This document shows, piece after piece, positions 7,968 through 16,302 of a stretch of DNA of 56,536 bases (positions within the stretch are counted from its first letter, which is position 1; each line of letters opens with the position of its first letter). This DNA is from an uncultured Acidobacteriia bacterium (GTDB lineage: Bacteria > Acidobacteriota > Terriglobia > Bryobacterales > Bryobacteraceae): contig CAIXXM010000020.1 of assembly GCA_903923395.1 (NCBI GenBank), positions 1 to 56,536 of the forward strand, written 5' to 3'. A model generated the notes under the pieces. The model saw nothing but the letters and a program-made list of their open reading frames with translations, did no database searches and was not told the DNA's origin. A program made the translations under genes and the position numbers.

Positions 7968-9740
7968 CTACGGCTTCTTCTTTGGCGCATCATCCGTATC
8001 AAACGTGATCGCCGTATCCGCCCCGAACTTCCGGTAATTACGGAAGTCAATCGAGTTCTTGCTGCAGAGCGAAGTGCCCCGTGTGCAGCTTAGCGCCTCA
8101 GAATGCACGGGCAACAGGAACTTACCGTCGCTGATCATGACGAAGTCATAGTCCGTCGCTGATTCCACCTGATCCAAGGGGAAACTGGAGGGCATGTTCT
8201 TCGCCGTCATCTCAATCCGCAATACGCGCGAGGTTTCTTTATCGATCCAGATCGCACCCGTGTAAGCAGGCTGGTAACTCTGGCTCGAAGCATGAATGAA
8301 CCAGTGCGAATTCTCCTGCTCCACTGAGAAATCAAACCGGTAAGAAGAACGGTTCACAATCGTGGACGAGCGCTTGTTATAAAACCGGGCATTTGTGGAA
8401 GGCGACAGGATATCCTGCAGCACGGAAGCGAACTCACCGCTCGACCAGGAACCTGTATCTTCGATATTGCCGCGCGGCGGACGGCCATTGACCAGAATGT
8501 TCTTGTAACTTTCCTTGCCACCCTCGCAGACCACATCTGCGGTAACAACATCCTGCGCCTGGAAGCTGACGCGTCCACGAACGTTGTCGCTTTGGGAGCG
8601 CGTGGTGTACTGCTTCACGATGTAATTCGGCAGTGTTTCGATGAAATCAAACGCCGCTTCCCGGGCCTTTTCGATCACGGGATCCACATTGGCCGGCGCG
8701 ATGTCATAGGCCGAAGCCCGGCGCGGCGTCACCGGTTCATCGCCGTCAATCAAAACCTGCGGACGCACCGGCGGACGGTTTGAGGCAATCACGGGCCGGT
8801 CATCGTCTGAAGAAGTATTGTTACTGGAATTCGCGGTGCGCGAGTTATCGGCAGGTTTGCCGCGGCGCAACACAGGACGGTCTGGATCATCGTCAGAAGA
8901 CCGGATGGGACCGGAACCGGAAGACGCACTCGCAGCAGGACGGCGGCTCACCGGAGCGACGTATTCATCATCATCCGACGAAGACTTCACAGCAGGCCGG
9001 GGTGCGGGAGCGCTCGAAGAAGCGGTGGAATTCGTATCCGCCGCATCGGGCTTACGGCGCAAGATAGGACGGTCGGGATCATCATCCGCGGCCCGGGAAG
9101 ACGACGACTGGGCGGAATCGGAAGTATCCGCCTTCCGCCGCAAAACGGGCCGGTCCGAATCGCCATCGCCCGAAGAAGAAGACGGGGAACTTCCCCCGCG
9201 GGGTGCCGTGGGAGATTCCGTCACCGGTTGCTCAGCCGCAGCACGGTCGGCGGCAGATCCAGCGCGTTCCAAACGGACGCGTACCGCATGCAGGTAGGCC
9301 TGGTTGTCAGAAGTGGCGTCCACGCTGACGTGGTCGCCGGGGAAGAAATCCGCCAGTTGGGCAGATTTGCCCTGGTCATCGTAATAACGTGTGTTCGAGC
9401 CCACCAGCACGGTAATGACACGGCGGTCATCGGTCTCGAGCGCAAAATCCGTGCGGCTGGTCCGGCGCAGCATCCCTACATAGTTCTGGGCGGTGGAATT
9501 GCCATTGCTGTTGGGATTGTTCGGATCATTGTTGGTGCGGCGCCTGGTTCCGGGCAGAGAAATCCCGCCGATCCCGCCGCTCTGTGGATATTGGCCGCCG
9601 GGGTAAGTCTGGCCCGGGTAGGTTTGCCCGGGCGGATACTGCCCGCCGCCAATCACCTGAGCGTACGCGCCTGCTTCCAGCGCACACAGCGCTGTCAAAA
9701 CAGCGCACGAAACACTCCAACCGGCTGAGTACCGCATCAT
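7968..9740 (-). CDS. Repeat-rich secreted protein with DUF5666-like and LolA-like parts
   Basis: A 590-residue exported protein. It has a signal peptide (about residues 1-28), a Gln/Tyr/Pro/Gly-rich stretch with PGQTYPG repeats, a small beta domain (about 87-158, VGMLRRTSRTDFALETDD... VRVRLER) resembling DUF5666, a disordered Asp/Ser-rich region (192-341) with six degenerate copies of a DDxDRPVLRRK unit, and a C-terminal domain (about 352-590) containing YRFDFSVEQENSHW and IDKETSRVLRIEM, which looks like the curved beta-sheet of LolA/MucB-like lipoprotein carriers. Function is unknown; the layout suggests an envelope protein whose linker binds something basic or acidic. Two adjacent ATG codons mark the start. 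It is convergent with the serine hydrolase, 8 bp between stops. Confidence 0.75.
   Translation of the reverse strand: MMRYSAGWSVSCAVLTALCALEAGAYAQVIGGGQYPPGQTYPGQTYPGGQYPQSGGIGGISLPGTRRRTNNDPNNPNSNGNSTAQNYVGMLRRTSRTDFALETDDRRVITVLVGSNTRYYDDQGKSAQLADFFPGDHVSVDATSDNQAYLHAVRVRLERAGSAADRAAAEQPVTESPTAPRGGSSPSSSSGDGDSDRPVLRRKADTSDSAQSSSSRAADDDPDRPILRRKPDAADTNSTASSSAPAPRPAVKSSSDDDEYVAPVSRRPAASASSGSGPIRSSDDDPDRPVLRRGKPADNSRTANSSNNTSSDDDRPVIASNRPPVRPQVLIDGDEPVTPRRASAYDIAPANVDPVIEKAREAAFDFIETLPNYIVKQYTTRSQSDNVRGRVSFQAQDVVTADVVCEGGKESYKNILVNGRPPRGNIEDTGSWSSGEFASVLQDILSPSTNARFYNKRSSTIVNRSSYRFDFSVEQENSHWFIHASSQSYQPAYTGAIWIDKETSRVLRIEMTAKNMPSSFPLDQVESATDYDFVMISDGKFLLPVHSEALSCTRGTSLCSKNSIDFRNYRKFGADTAITFDTDDAPKKKP
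8718..9167 (-). repeat. Protein-coding degenerate repeat, DxDRPVLRRK units
   Basis: Residues 192-341 of the secreted protein contain six related units, each an acidic DD/DSD run, an RPVxRR or similar core and a Ser/Ala/Thr-rich spacer of 15-25 residues: DSDRPVLRRK, DDPDRPILRRK, DDEYVAPVSRR, DDPDRPVLRRGK, DDDRPVIASNR and DGDEPVTPRR. Acidic and basic patches alternate. Spacing is irregular, so this is degenerate rather than a recent tandem duplication. Confidence 0.75.
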
Positions 9741-9786
9741 CTATCAATGTAACGTGATTTTGGTCCCCGCGGTTGCGGGTGTTTTC

Positions 9787-10143
9787 TTACGGTTGGCCCG
9801 AGCCGACGCCAATCATAGTGATTCCGCAGAGAATCATCACCAGAGCACCGATTTTACCCTTCGTAATGGGTTCTCCGAAAAAGAGGCGTGACCAAAAGAG
9901 CGTCCACACATAGCCCAGCGAAACCATGGGGTACAGGACCGACAACTCGCCATTGCGGATTCCCATGATGAAAGGCACGCTCGAACCGACGAACAGCGTC
10001 AGGCCAGTCAACAACTGCAGATTCAAAGCACTGCGCAAGCCGCCGCCGAGTTTATTCGCGCCCAGCTTGAGAAAAACGGCTCCAAAGCTCCCAATGAACG
10101 AAGCCAGCAGCACGAGCAGGATGGAACTCAACGGCGTCTTCAT
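9787..10143 (-). CDS. Small DMT/EmrE-like transporter, second of a pair
   Basis: A 118-residue inner-membrane protein with four predicted helices, of the small multidrug resistance/EamA-like kind. Visible features: SFIGSFGAVFLKLGAN (helix 1), LLTGLTLFVGSSVPFIMGI (helix 2), GELSVLYPMVSLGYVWTLFWSRLFFGE (helix 3, the most conserved part of the family) and a glycine-rich last helix. The conserved membrane glutamate of EmrE is not obvious in helix 1. Its start overlaps the stop of the upstream partner by 4 bp, so the two are co-translated and probably form a heterodimer, as ArnE/ArnF or paired SMR proteins do. Substrate unknown. Confidence 0.8.
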   Translation of the reverse strand: MKTPLSSILLVLLASFIGSFGAVFLKLGANKLGGGLRSALNLQLLTGLTLFVGSSVPFIMGIRNGELSVLYPMVSLGYVWTLFWSRLFFGEPITKGKIGALVMILCGITMIGVGSGQP

Positions 10144-10571
10144 GCCTTGGTATTCTGCCTTCCCAGCAGCGCCACGCCGCCCATGACCAGGGCAATGCCG
10201 CCTGCCTTGAATACATTAATGTGCTCATGGAAAAAGTACACAGAGAGCAGGTTCACCCAGACATATGTCAACGCAATGATTGGATAGAGCATGGAAAGCT
10301 CGCCATCGCGCAACGCCAGAATGAGTAAAACGGCATTACAGGCGTGCATCCCGTAGCCGAGAACGAGTTGCCAATTTTGCAGCAGGGAGAGAACGAAGGG
10401 CAGCCACGTTGCGGAATCGCCAGGTGTCAGGGGCGCCATTTGGTGACCCGCGCCAAACTTCATGAGCACTTGAGCGGCCGCAGCAAAGACGGTGCAGCCC
10501 AACACCATGTAGATGGACCGGCGCTTGGCAGCCCTGGCCCGCCCGTTCAAATCTGCTCCACTCGTTGGCAT
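10140..10571 (-). CDS. Small DMT/EmrE-like transporter, first of a pair
   Basis: A 143-residue four-helix membrane protein homologous to the following gene: VLGCTVFAAAAQVLMKFGAG, LVLGYGMHACNAVLLILAL, DGELSMLYPIIALTYVWVNLLSVYFFHE and a terminal GGIALVMGGVALLG helix. The GELSxLYP block is shared between the two genes, supporting an ancient duplication and a heterodimeric transporter. The ATG at 10571 gives about 20 cytoplasmic residues before helix 1; an in-frame reading can be extended to 10904 but would run opposite the lepB gene and is rejected. It is divergent from lepB with 49 bp between starts. Likely substrates are lipid-linked sugars or cationic compounds, which is a guess from the family. 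Confidence 0.78.
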   Translation of the reverse strand: MPTSGADLNGRARAAKRRSIYMVLGCTVFAAAAQVLMKFGAGHQMAPLTPGDSATWLPFVLSLLQNWQLVLGYGMHACNAVLLILALRDGELSMLYPIIALTYVWVNLLSVYFFHEHINVFKAGGIALVMGGVALLGRQNTKA

Positions 10572-10620
10572 CTGACGTAGATTTTCCAGAATAGCAGTGG
10601 AGCCGTTACAATAAGAGTCT

Positions 10621-11412
10621 GTGGACCAAGCCCCCGAGACCGTAATGACCCCGACGGCATCAACCGAACCCTCCCCGAAGCAGCCCGAAGAACAACGCGG
10701 CTTTATTGCCGAATGGACAGTCACGATCATCCTGCTCCTGTTCGGCACCACCAGCCTGGTGCAGGCCTTCGTCATCCCCACCGGCTCCATGGAGGACACA
10801 CTGCTCGTAGGTGACCACCTGCTGGTGGACAAACTCGCCTTCGCGCCATCCGGGGCCTTCAGCAAGAACATCCTGCCGTACAGTGAACCCAAACGCGGCG
10901 ACATTATTGTTTTCCGCTACCCCATCGACATCCGGCAGACCTTTGTGAAGCGCGTCATGGGCGTTCCCGGCGATCACATCCGTCTCGAAAACAAGAAGGT
11001 CTACCTCAACGGCCATCTGCTGAACGAACCTTACGTGGTGCACAAGCTCGACTACATTGACTCTTACCGGGACAACTTTCCCAGCGAACCGAACACCCCG
11101 CTCTTTCCTCCGGCGCAGGAAATGCTGGAAAAGAATGTGAAGAATGGCGAAGTCATCGTGCCGCAGGGCTTTTTCTTCGCGATGGGTGACAACCGTGACC
11201 AGTCGCTTGACAGCCGGTACTGGGGCTTCGTGCCCCGCGAGAACATTATCGGCAAACCGCTGATCATCTATTGGTCCTACGATGCCAGCACTGCCGCGCT
11301 TTCGAATCCGAGTGAGACGATCACGCACATCTTCGACATCATCACGCACTTCCCGGTCAAGACCCGCTGGAACCGGACATTCCGTCTGATTCACAGCTAC
11401 CCGGTTCAATAA
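10621..11412 (+). CDS. lepB: Signal peptidase I
   Basis: Membrane serine protease that removes signal peptides from proteins exported by Sec and Tat. The 263-residue chain has one N-terminal membrane helix (TVTIILLLFGTTSLVQAF) and all the family boxes: catalytic Ser56 in PTGSMEDTL, catalytic Lys110 in VKRVMGVPGD, and box E GDNRDQSLDSRYWG at 189-202. The GTG at 10621 is used; an ATG at residue 9 is an alternative that leaves the domain intact. Between boxes D and E lies a longer insertion (roughly residues 136-178) rich in Asp, Pro and Asn. The next gene starts directly after its stop codon, so both are probably one transcript. Confidence 0.95.
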   Translation: MDQAPETVMTPTASTEPSPKQPEEQRGFIAEWTVTIILLLFGTTSLVQAFVIPTGSMEDTLLVGDHLLVDKLAFAPSGAFSKNILPYSEPKRGDIIVFRYPIDIRQTFVKRVMGVPGDHIRLENKKVYLNGHLLNEPYVVHKLDYIDSYRDNFPSEPNTPLFPPAQEMLEKNVKNGEVIVPQGFFFAMGDNRDQSLDSRYWGFVPRENIIGKPLIIYWSYDASTAALSNPSETITHIFDIITHFPVKTRWNRTFRLIHSYPVQ

Positions 11413-12345
11413 ATGACGAGTCCCATGTCACCTGGAGCGAGTCCCAAGCCTCAGCAGGCGGCCTGGTTGACCGGTTTGAACTGGACATCGGCCATTCTGA
11501 TCTCGCTGGTGTTTCTGGTTGCGGGAATCTGGAAGGCGAGTGATCCCGCGGGCGCAGCTGTTCGCCTGGCACAAGCCAAGGTTCCAGAGAGCTTGAGTTT
11601 GGCCGCTGCGCTGGCGCTTGGAATCGCCGAGACTTTCACCGGTATTCTGCTGCTCATTCCGCGTTATAGAAAGTGGGGCTCGTGGCTCGGCGTGCTGTTG
11701 CTGGTGGCCTTCATGATCTATATCGCCATCTTTTACAACGAGTTGCGCGGAGCGGAATGCACCTGCTTCCCATGGGTCAAGCGCGCCGTCGGCCCCGGTT
11801 TTTTCGTGGGTGATGGCATCATGCTTCTCTTCGCGGTGCTGGCGGGTCTCGGCATTCAGAAATCCTCAGGCTGGAAGCCTGCCGCGGCGATTCTGGGTGC
11901 GGTAACTGTATTCGCGTTTGTATCTTATGGTGCTGCGGAAGCCCGCCACACCGGCACACGCGCGCCGCTTTCCATCAATTCAGAGACGGGCAAGCCGCTT
12001 TCTCTGGCCGAAGGCAAAGTCTTCATCTATTTCTTCGACCCCGCGTGCATGCACTGCCTGGAAGCAGGACGGAAGCTCGCTGCGCTCAACTGGGGAGATA
12101 CCAGACTGATCGGCGTTCCAGTTACAACACCACAGTTCGCGGACGCTTTCATGCGCAAGACCGGACTGAAGGGTGAAGTATCCAAAGACGTGGAAGTATT
12201 AAAGAAGACATTTCCCTTCAACGGTGCACCGGCCGCGGTTGCTCTCGAAGGCGGCTACAGCAAAGCGCTGTTATTGCAGTTTGAAGACGCCGAACCGGAA
12301 GCATCTCTGAAGAAACTGGGCTTTATCTATCCCCAAATCAAGTAA
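11413..12345 (+). CDS. MauE/DoxX-like membrane protein fused to thioredoxin-like domain
   Basis: A 310-residue fusion. Residues 20-175 form a four- to five-helix membrane part with the MauE/DoxX pattern (VFLVAGIWKASDP, then IAETFTGILLL) and a cysteine pair in AECTCFPW (C116, C118), the position at which MauE proteins carry redox-active cysteines. Residues about 200-310 are a thioredoxin-like extracytoplasmic domain with CMHC (C212, C215) after a beta strand (KVFIYFFDP). MauE-type proteins pass reducing equivalents across the membrane for disulfide handling, so the fused thioredoxin domain may be the direct acceptor; this is inference. The start codon abuts the lepB stop, linking disulfide chemistry with the export apparatus. 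Confidence 0.82.
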   Translation: MTSPMSPGASPKPQQAAWLTGLNWTSAILISLVFLVAGIWKASDPAGAAVRLAQAKVPESLSLAAALALGIAETFTGILLLIPRYRKWGSWLGVLLLVAFMIYIAIFYNELRGAECTCFPWVKRAVGPGFFVGDGIMLLFAVLAGLGIQKSSGWKPAAAILGAVTVFAFVSYGAAEARHTGTRAPLSINSETGKPLSLAEGKVFIYFFDPACMHCLEAGRKLAALNWGDTRLIGVPVTTPQFADAFMRKTGLKGEVSKDVEVLKKTFPFNGAPAAVALEGGYSKALLLQFEDAEPEASLKKLGFIYPQIK

Positions 12346-12499
12346 TCAAACTTTGGCTGCAAACCTGCTCTAAAAAGAGTGAATGAGGACTATGGCTGCC
12401 GCTAAGTCACTGATAACTTCCCGCCGGATGAGGAGATCTGGGGTTACCGGTGTGGCGGAAAGCCTCAAGCAGCTGGAATTTCAACAAAGGAGCAAGAAC
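12346..12499 (+). promoter_or_regulatory. Possible structured leader upstream of the TIGR03437 gene
   Basis: The 154-base gap holds a candidate hairpin whose outer stem is CCGCC (12421-12425) with GGCGG (12454-12458), enclosing a purine-rich segment and GGGGTTACCGG; GCGGAAAGCC follows. A good Shine-Dalgarno (AAAGGAG) lies 7-8 bases before the ATG at 12500. The phrases GGGGTTACCG and GGAAAGCC recall parts of c-di-GMP-I (GEMM) aptamers but occur in the wrong order and without the rest of the consensus, so no riboswitch class is assigned. Confidence 0.3.
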
Positions 12500-14278
12500 A
12501 TGGGTATCAACTTCAAAGGACTGGCCGTGTCGGCCATTCTGTTGTTCGGATTTTCTTCGGTACTGGGCGCCGCGCCGCGCCTGCAGTTGAGCACGGCCGC
12601 CGTCGGCCCCGTACTTGTCGCATCAGGAGCAACAGGCACCAAGACCGTGGAAGCGTACAACGCCGGGGACGGCAATCTGAACCTGACCGTGCAGTCCTCC
12701 GCCTCCTGGCTGACTGGTGCCATCGGCGCATCGCGGCCTTGCAGTAATGGCGTTGGCAGCTGTCTGCCGGTAAACATTACCGTCTCGGCCGGCTCACTGG
12801 CCTCAGGCACCTACTCCGAGTTCATTCTGCTCACTGATCCCAATGCGGTGGATTCTCCGCAGCAGATTTCCGTAACGATGACCGTGGCGGGCCTGCCCTC
12901 CAGCGTCACCATGTATGCCGCTCCGGGAACCAACGGTAACAACGGAAGCCCGGCGTCACAACTCGTCTATCCCACGGCAGCGGTCTCCGGCGCGGTTTCC
13001 ACGCAATCCGGCGGGAACTGGCTGCAGTTCACGCTCTCCGGCGGCGGAAGCTTCAGCTTCGGTACGGCCTATAACATCCAGACGACACCTCTTTCGGCCA
13101 TGGCACCGGGAACTTACAACGGGTCCATCGTACTGAGCGGCTCGCCCAACAGTGCCGATAACAAGACCGTCTCCGTTGGCTTCAATGTAACTACGTCTCC
13201 TATCATTCAACTTCCCGTGACGCCACTGCGGCTCACCGGTTTCAGCGGCACCAAGTCCACAGGTACGATCCAGTTTACGAATCTGGGCCAGGGCAGTTTG
13301 TCCGTCACCGGCGCATCGGTCGCGGTCAACGGCGGCGCGCCTTCCTCCACCTTTTCGGCTGCGGCGAGTGGCAGTACGGTGACGGTGACGGCTGACCCCG
13401 GTTCACTTAGTCCGGGCGTCTACAGCGCTGTGGTAACAATCACATCGAATGCCGCGAATAATGCGCTGGTATCAGTACCGGTCAGCTTCCAGGTTTCGGC
13501 AGCGAACACGCCACAGATCCAGCAGGGTGGCGTCATCAACAGTGCCACTTATGCCACTGAGGCAGTGGCCCAAGGCGGTATTGTTGCTATCTTTGGTTCG
13601 CAGCTCGCCCCGGCGGGAACAGCCCTTTCGAGTCCGTCAGTACCACTGGTCACCAGCCTGGCCGGAGTTCAGGTGCTTGTCAATGGCGTACCTGCGCCAC
13701 TGTTCTACGTATCCCCGTCGCAGATCAATATCCAGATCCCTTACGAAACAACGGGGGGAACGACGGCGACCATCCAAGTGGTGAACGGGAGTTACAGCGG
13801 CAATATCCGCAGTGTGCAGATTGCCAATTCCCTGCCCCGCATCATGCCCTGGCCGACATACATCGTGCCGGGCAACAATGGCGTGGGTTATGCCATTGCG
13901 GTGAATTACTCAGACGGCAGCCTCGTACTCCCGTCAGCCAACCAGATTCCCGGCTTCCAGGCCCACCCCGCGAAGCCCGGTGACCTGCTGGTGGTCTATT
14001 GCCTCGGCATGGGCCAGACCAACCCGGCGGCAAAGACTGGCGTGGCAGGCGCCGGTCAATCCGCGGGCAATGCACTAGTCACCTTCGGCGGCGGCTTCAA
14101 CGGCACGGAGTTCTACACCCCGGCGCTTTTCGCGGGCCTGTCCGGCGGCGTGGGCCTGTATCAGCTGAATGTGGTTGTACCGTCCGGCACGATTCCCGGA
14201 CTGGTGCCGCTGCAATTCAGTTTGAATGGCGTCAACAGCAACTTTGTCTACATCCCTGTTTCTCTCAACGGACAGTAG
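12500..14278 (+). CDS. Secreted protein with C-terminal TIGR03437 domain
   Basis: A 592-residue exported protein. A signal peptide (MGINFKGLAVSAILLFGFSSVLGA) is followed by three immunoglobulin-like beta domains of the BACON/choice-of-anchor type, with repeated phrases such as ASWLTGAIGAS, SGTYSEFILLTDP, GTYNGSIVLSGSPNSADNKTVSVGFNV and GVYSAVVTITSNAANNALVSVPVSFQV, each ending in an immunoglobulin-like strand pair. The last ~220 residues (from INSATYATEAVAQGGIVAIFGSQLAP) match the TIGR03437 C-terminal domain characteristic of Solibacter relatives. The ATG at 12500 has a strong ribosome site; a longer frame starting at 12383 lacks a signal-like N-terminus. It probably acts at the cell surface; an adhesive or sugar-binding role is plausible but unproven. 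A terminator follows. Confidence 0.88.
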   Translation: MGINFKGLAVSAILLFGFSSVLGAAPRLQLSTAAVGPVLVASGATGTKTVEAYNAGDGNLNLTVQSSASWLTGAIGASRPCSNGVGSCLPVNITVSAGSLASGTYSEFILLTDPNAVDSPQQISVTMTVAGLPSSVTMYAAPGTNGNNGSPASQLVYPTAAVSGAVSTQSGGNWLQFTLSGGGSFSFGTAYNIQTTPLSAMAPGTYNGSIVLSGSPNSADNKTVSVGFNVTTSPIIQLPVTPLRLTGFSGTKSTGTIQFTNLGQGSLSVTGASVAVNGGAPSSTFSAAASGSTVTVTADPGSLSPGVYSAVVTITSNAANNALVSVPVSFQVSAANTPQIQQGGVINSATYATEAVAQGGIVAIFGSQLAPAGTALSSPSVPLVTSLAGVQVLVNGVPAPLFYVSPSQINIQIPYETTGGTTATIQVVNGSYSGNIRSVQIANSLPRIMPWPTYIVPGNNGVGYAIAVNYSDGSLVLPSANQIPGFQAHPAKPGDLLVVYCLGMGQTNPAAKTGVAGAGQSAGNALVTFGGGFNGTEFYTPALFAGLSGGVGLYQLNVVVPSGTIPGLVPLQFSLNGVNSNFVYIPVSLNGQ

Positions 14279-14300
14279 AGCGAAACTCAACACCTGATAG

Positions 14301-14334
14301 AAAGGGGCTGACCTCCGGGTCCGCCCCTTTTTTG
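14301..14334 (+). terminator. Rho-independent terminator
   Basis: Stem AAAGGGGC (14301-14308) pairs with GCCCCTTT (14323-14330), with an internal GACC/GGTC extension, and is followed by a run of T residues. It lies 23 bases after the TIGR03437 stop codon and before the NIPSNAP gene. Confidence 0.88.
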
Positions 14335-14377
14335 CATTTCACGACGCTGCCGGTGATACGCTGATCGGTTGACACAG

Positions 14378-15148
14378 ATGAACCGCAGGGAAGCCATCGG
14401 GGCCCTCGCCGCCTCACCGCTCGCTCTCACAGCACAGACTATGCAGAACTCCAAGCGCCAGTACTACGAGCTCCGTTATCTCCAGATGCGCAATGGCACG
14501 CAGCCCGCGCGCGCGAATGAATTCTTCTCCAAGCACTTCCAGCCCACGGCAAGAAAGATCGGCATGGGCCCGGTTGGATTCTTCAATCCGGTCTTTGGCG
14601 ACAACAGCCCTTTCACTCTGATGCTGCTGACCTACCCCACGTTTGCAGATGCCGAGCATATGTTTGACCGGCTCATGGCGGACAAGGATTTCGAGGCTGC
14701 TATCAACGAATGGCACAAGCCGATGGACCCCGGCTACACACGCAAGGAAAGCACGATTCTGCGGGCCTTTGAGGGTCATCCGCAACTGGTGATGCCGCCG
14801 GCCTCAAAGACCGGACACATCTTCGAATTGCGCACGTATGAATCGAACAGTGAGCTGACGCTGCGGAAGAAGATCGGTATGTTCAACGGCGGGGAAATGC
14901 AGATTTTCCAGCGCCTGGGAATGAACCCGGTGTTCTTCGGTGAAGCGCTCATCGGCTCGCGGCTGCCGCATTTGACCTACATGCTGGCTTACGAGGACAT
15001 TGCTGCCCGCGACCGTATGTGGAAGGCCTTCGGGGCTGATCCGGAATGGCAGAAGCTTCGCGCAACGCCCGGCCTTTCTGACGCCGAGATCGTCTCAAAC
15101 ATCAGCAACACCATCCTGCGGCCTGCCGCATATTCCGATATCAAATAG
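14378..15148 (+). CDS. NIPSNAP family protein
   Basis: A 256-residue protein made of two ferredoxin-like dimeric alpha/beta-barrel NIPSNAP domains (about 30-125 with YYELRYLQMRNG..., and about 145-250 with GHIFELRTYESNSE...). These domains are common in proteins of unknown function and resemble stress-response dimeric alpha-beta barrels. The N-terminus MNRREAIGALAASPLALTA looks like a short twin-arginine signal, so export is likely. The ATG at 14378 is preferred over an in-frame TTG nine bases upstream. The next gene follows after 8 bp; the two are probably co-transcribed and this Tat-NIPSNAP/sugar-acid-enzyme pairing is typical of acidobacterial catabolic clusters (family knowledge, not demonstrated here). 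Confidence 0.85.
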   Translation: MNRREAIGALAASPLALTAQTMQNSKRQYYELRYLQMRNGTQPARANEFFSKHFQPTARKIGMGPVGFFNPVFGDNSPFTLMLLTYPTFADAEHMFDRLMADKDFEAAINEWHKPMDPGYTRKESTILRAFEGHPQLVMPPASKTGHIFELRTYESNSELTLRKKIGMFNGGEMQIFQRLGMNPVFFGEALIGSRLPHLTYMLAYEDIAARDRMWKAFGADPEWQKLRATPGLSDAEIVSNISNTILRPAAYSDIK

Positions 15149-15156
15149 GAGATTCC

Positions 15157-16239
15157 ATGGACAGACGCAGTTTCTTCCAATCCGCGGCCGCAGGAGCGAT
15201 GGCTGCCGCTCAGGCCACCAAAGGCATCGCCGCACCCGCTACAGGCAAGCGCGTGAAGCCGAAGGTGGGCACGCAGCATTCCGTCGATGAAGATGTGCTG
15301 CCGGTGCTGTCTTCTTTTGGCGTGAACAGCGTACTCGCCATGCGTATCTCCAACAAGCTCGACGAGAAATGGTCCGTGGATGGCCTGAAAGCGCTGGTGG
15401 ACCGGATTGGCAAGCACGGCATTTCGCTCGATCTGGTGCAGGTACCGCTGCCTTCGTCCTTCATCGCGACGCACCCGATGAAGGCGATCATGCTGGCACA
15501 AAGTCCGGAACGCGACCGTCAAATCGACGAAGTTTGCCAGATGATCCGCAATTGTAAGAAGGCGGGGATACCGGGCATCACCTATAACATGTCGATCCTG
15601 GGTGTTGTGCGCAGCGGGCGCTCCAATGGACGGGGCGACGCGAGTTACTCCACCTTCAAATTCTCTGAGCTCAAGGATAAGGACCAACTTACCGAAGCAG
15701 GCAAGGTCAATGCCGATGCGTTCTGGGAACGGATTACTTACTTCCTGGACCGCGTGGTTCCCGTGGCGACGGAAGAGAAGGTCAAAATGGGCTGCCATCC
15801 TCACGACCCAGGGATGCCGGTTCCTGAAGGCTACCGCGGAGTCGACCGGGTTCTGGGTACCGTGGCCGGGCTGAAGAAGTTCATCAGCATCAAAGAAAGC
15901 CCCTATCATGGCCTGAACTTCTGCCAGGGCACGGTCTCTGAAATGCTGGAAGACCCGAACAAGGAAATTCACGACGTGATCCGTTACTTCGGTTCCCGCA
16001 AGAAGATCTTTAACGTCCACTTCCGTAATATCAAGGGCAAGCGGCTCGACTTCCAGGAGACGTTTCCCGATGACGGCAGTGTGAACATGCTGCAGGCCAT
16101 CAAGACTTACTACGAAGTTGGCTATGACGGTATGTTGATGCCGGATCACGTGCCCCAGATCCCCGGTGACAAGGGCGGGGCGCAAGCCTTTGCCTTCAGC
16201 TTTGGCTACATTCAAGCAGCGATTCAGACGCTGGGTTAG
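15157..16239 (+). CDS. Mannonate dehydratase-like TIM-barrel protein, Tat-exported
   Basis: A 360-residue relative of UxuA, which dehydrates D-mannonate to 2-keto-3-deoxygluconate in hexuronate breakdown. Family features are visible: MGCHPHDPGMP around residue 209, GLNFCQGTVSEM near 249, FNVHFRNIKG near 286 and MPDHVPQI near 327; the histidines and cysteine correspond to the UxuA metal site. Unlike cytoplasmic UxuA it begins with a twin-arginine-type signal (MDRRSFFQSAAAGAMAAAQA), so it should act outside the cytoplasm, or the signal may be vestigial. A strong purine-rich site (AGGAGATTCC) precedes the ATG. It is the last gene of the plus-strand pair and faces a DUF1501 gene. Confidence 0.83.
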   Translation: MDRRSFFQSAAAGAMAAAQATKGIAAPATGKRVKPKVGTQHSVDEDVLPVLSSFGVNSVLAMRISNKLDEKWSVDGLKALVDRIGKHGISLDLVQVPLPSSFIATHPMKAIMLAQSPERDRQIDEVCQMIRNCKKAGIPGITYNMSILGVVRSGRSNGRGDASYSTFKFSELKDKDQLTEAGKVNADAFWERITYFLDRVVPVATEEKVKMGCHPHDPGMPVPEGYRGVDRVLGTVAGLKKFISIKESPYHGLNFCQGTVSEMLEDPNKEIHDVIRYFGSRKKIFNVHFRNIKGKRLDFQETFPDDGSVNMLQAIKTYYEVGYDGMLMPDHVPQIPGDKGGAQAFAFSFGYIQAAIQTLG

Positions 16240-16249
16240 TTGGGTAGCA

Positions 16250-16302
16250 GGGGAAGTGGCGGAACAGTGCGGTTAAGCCAATAGCTGTTTCGCCACTTCC
16301 CC
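16250..16302. repeat. 18-bp inverted repeat between convergent genes
   Basis: Left arm 16250-16267 (GGGGAAGTGGCGGAACAG) pairs with right arm 16285-16302 over 18 bp with one G-T wobble, 17-base loop. The right arm is the 3' coding end of the DUF1501 gene; the left arm is an inverted near-copy of that same coding end just beyond its stop. It could work as a bidirectional terminator although no T-run follows on either side. Confidence 0.7.

Noticed and set aside
12421-12470. c-di-GMP-I riboswitch
   Set aside because: Two fragments resemble the consensus but in the wrong order and without the rest of the aptamer.
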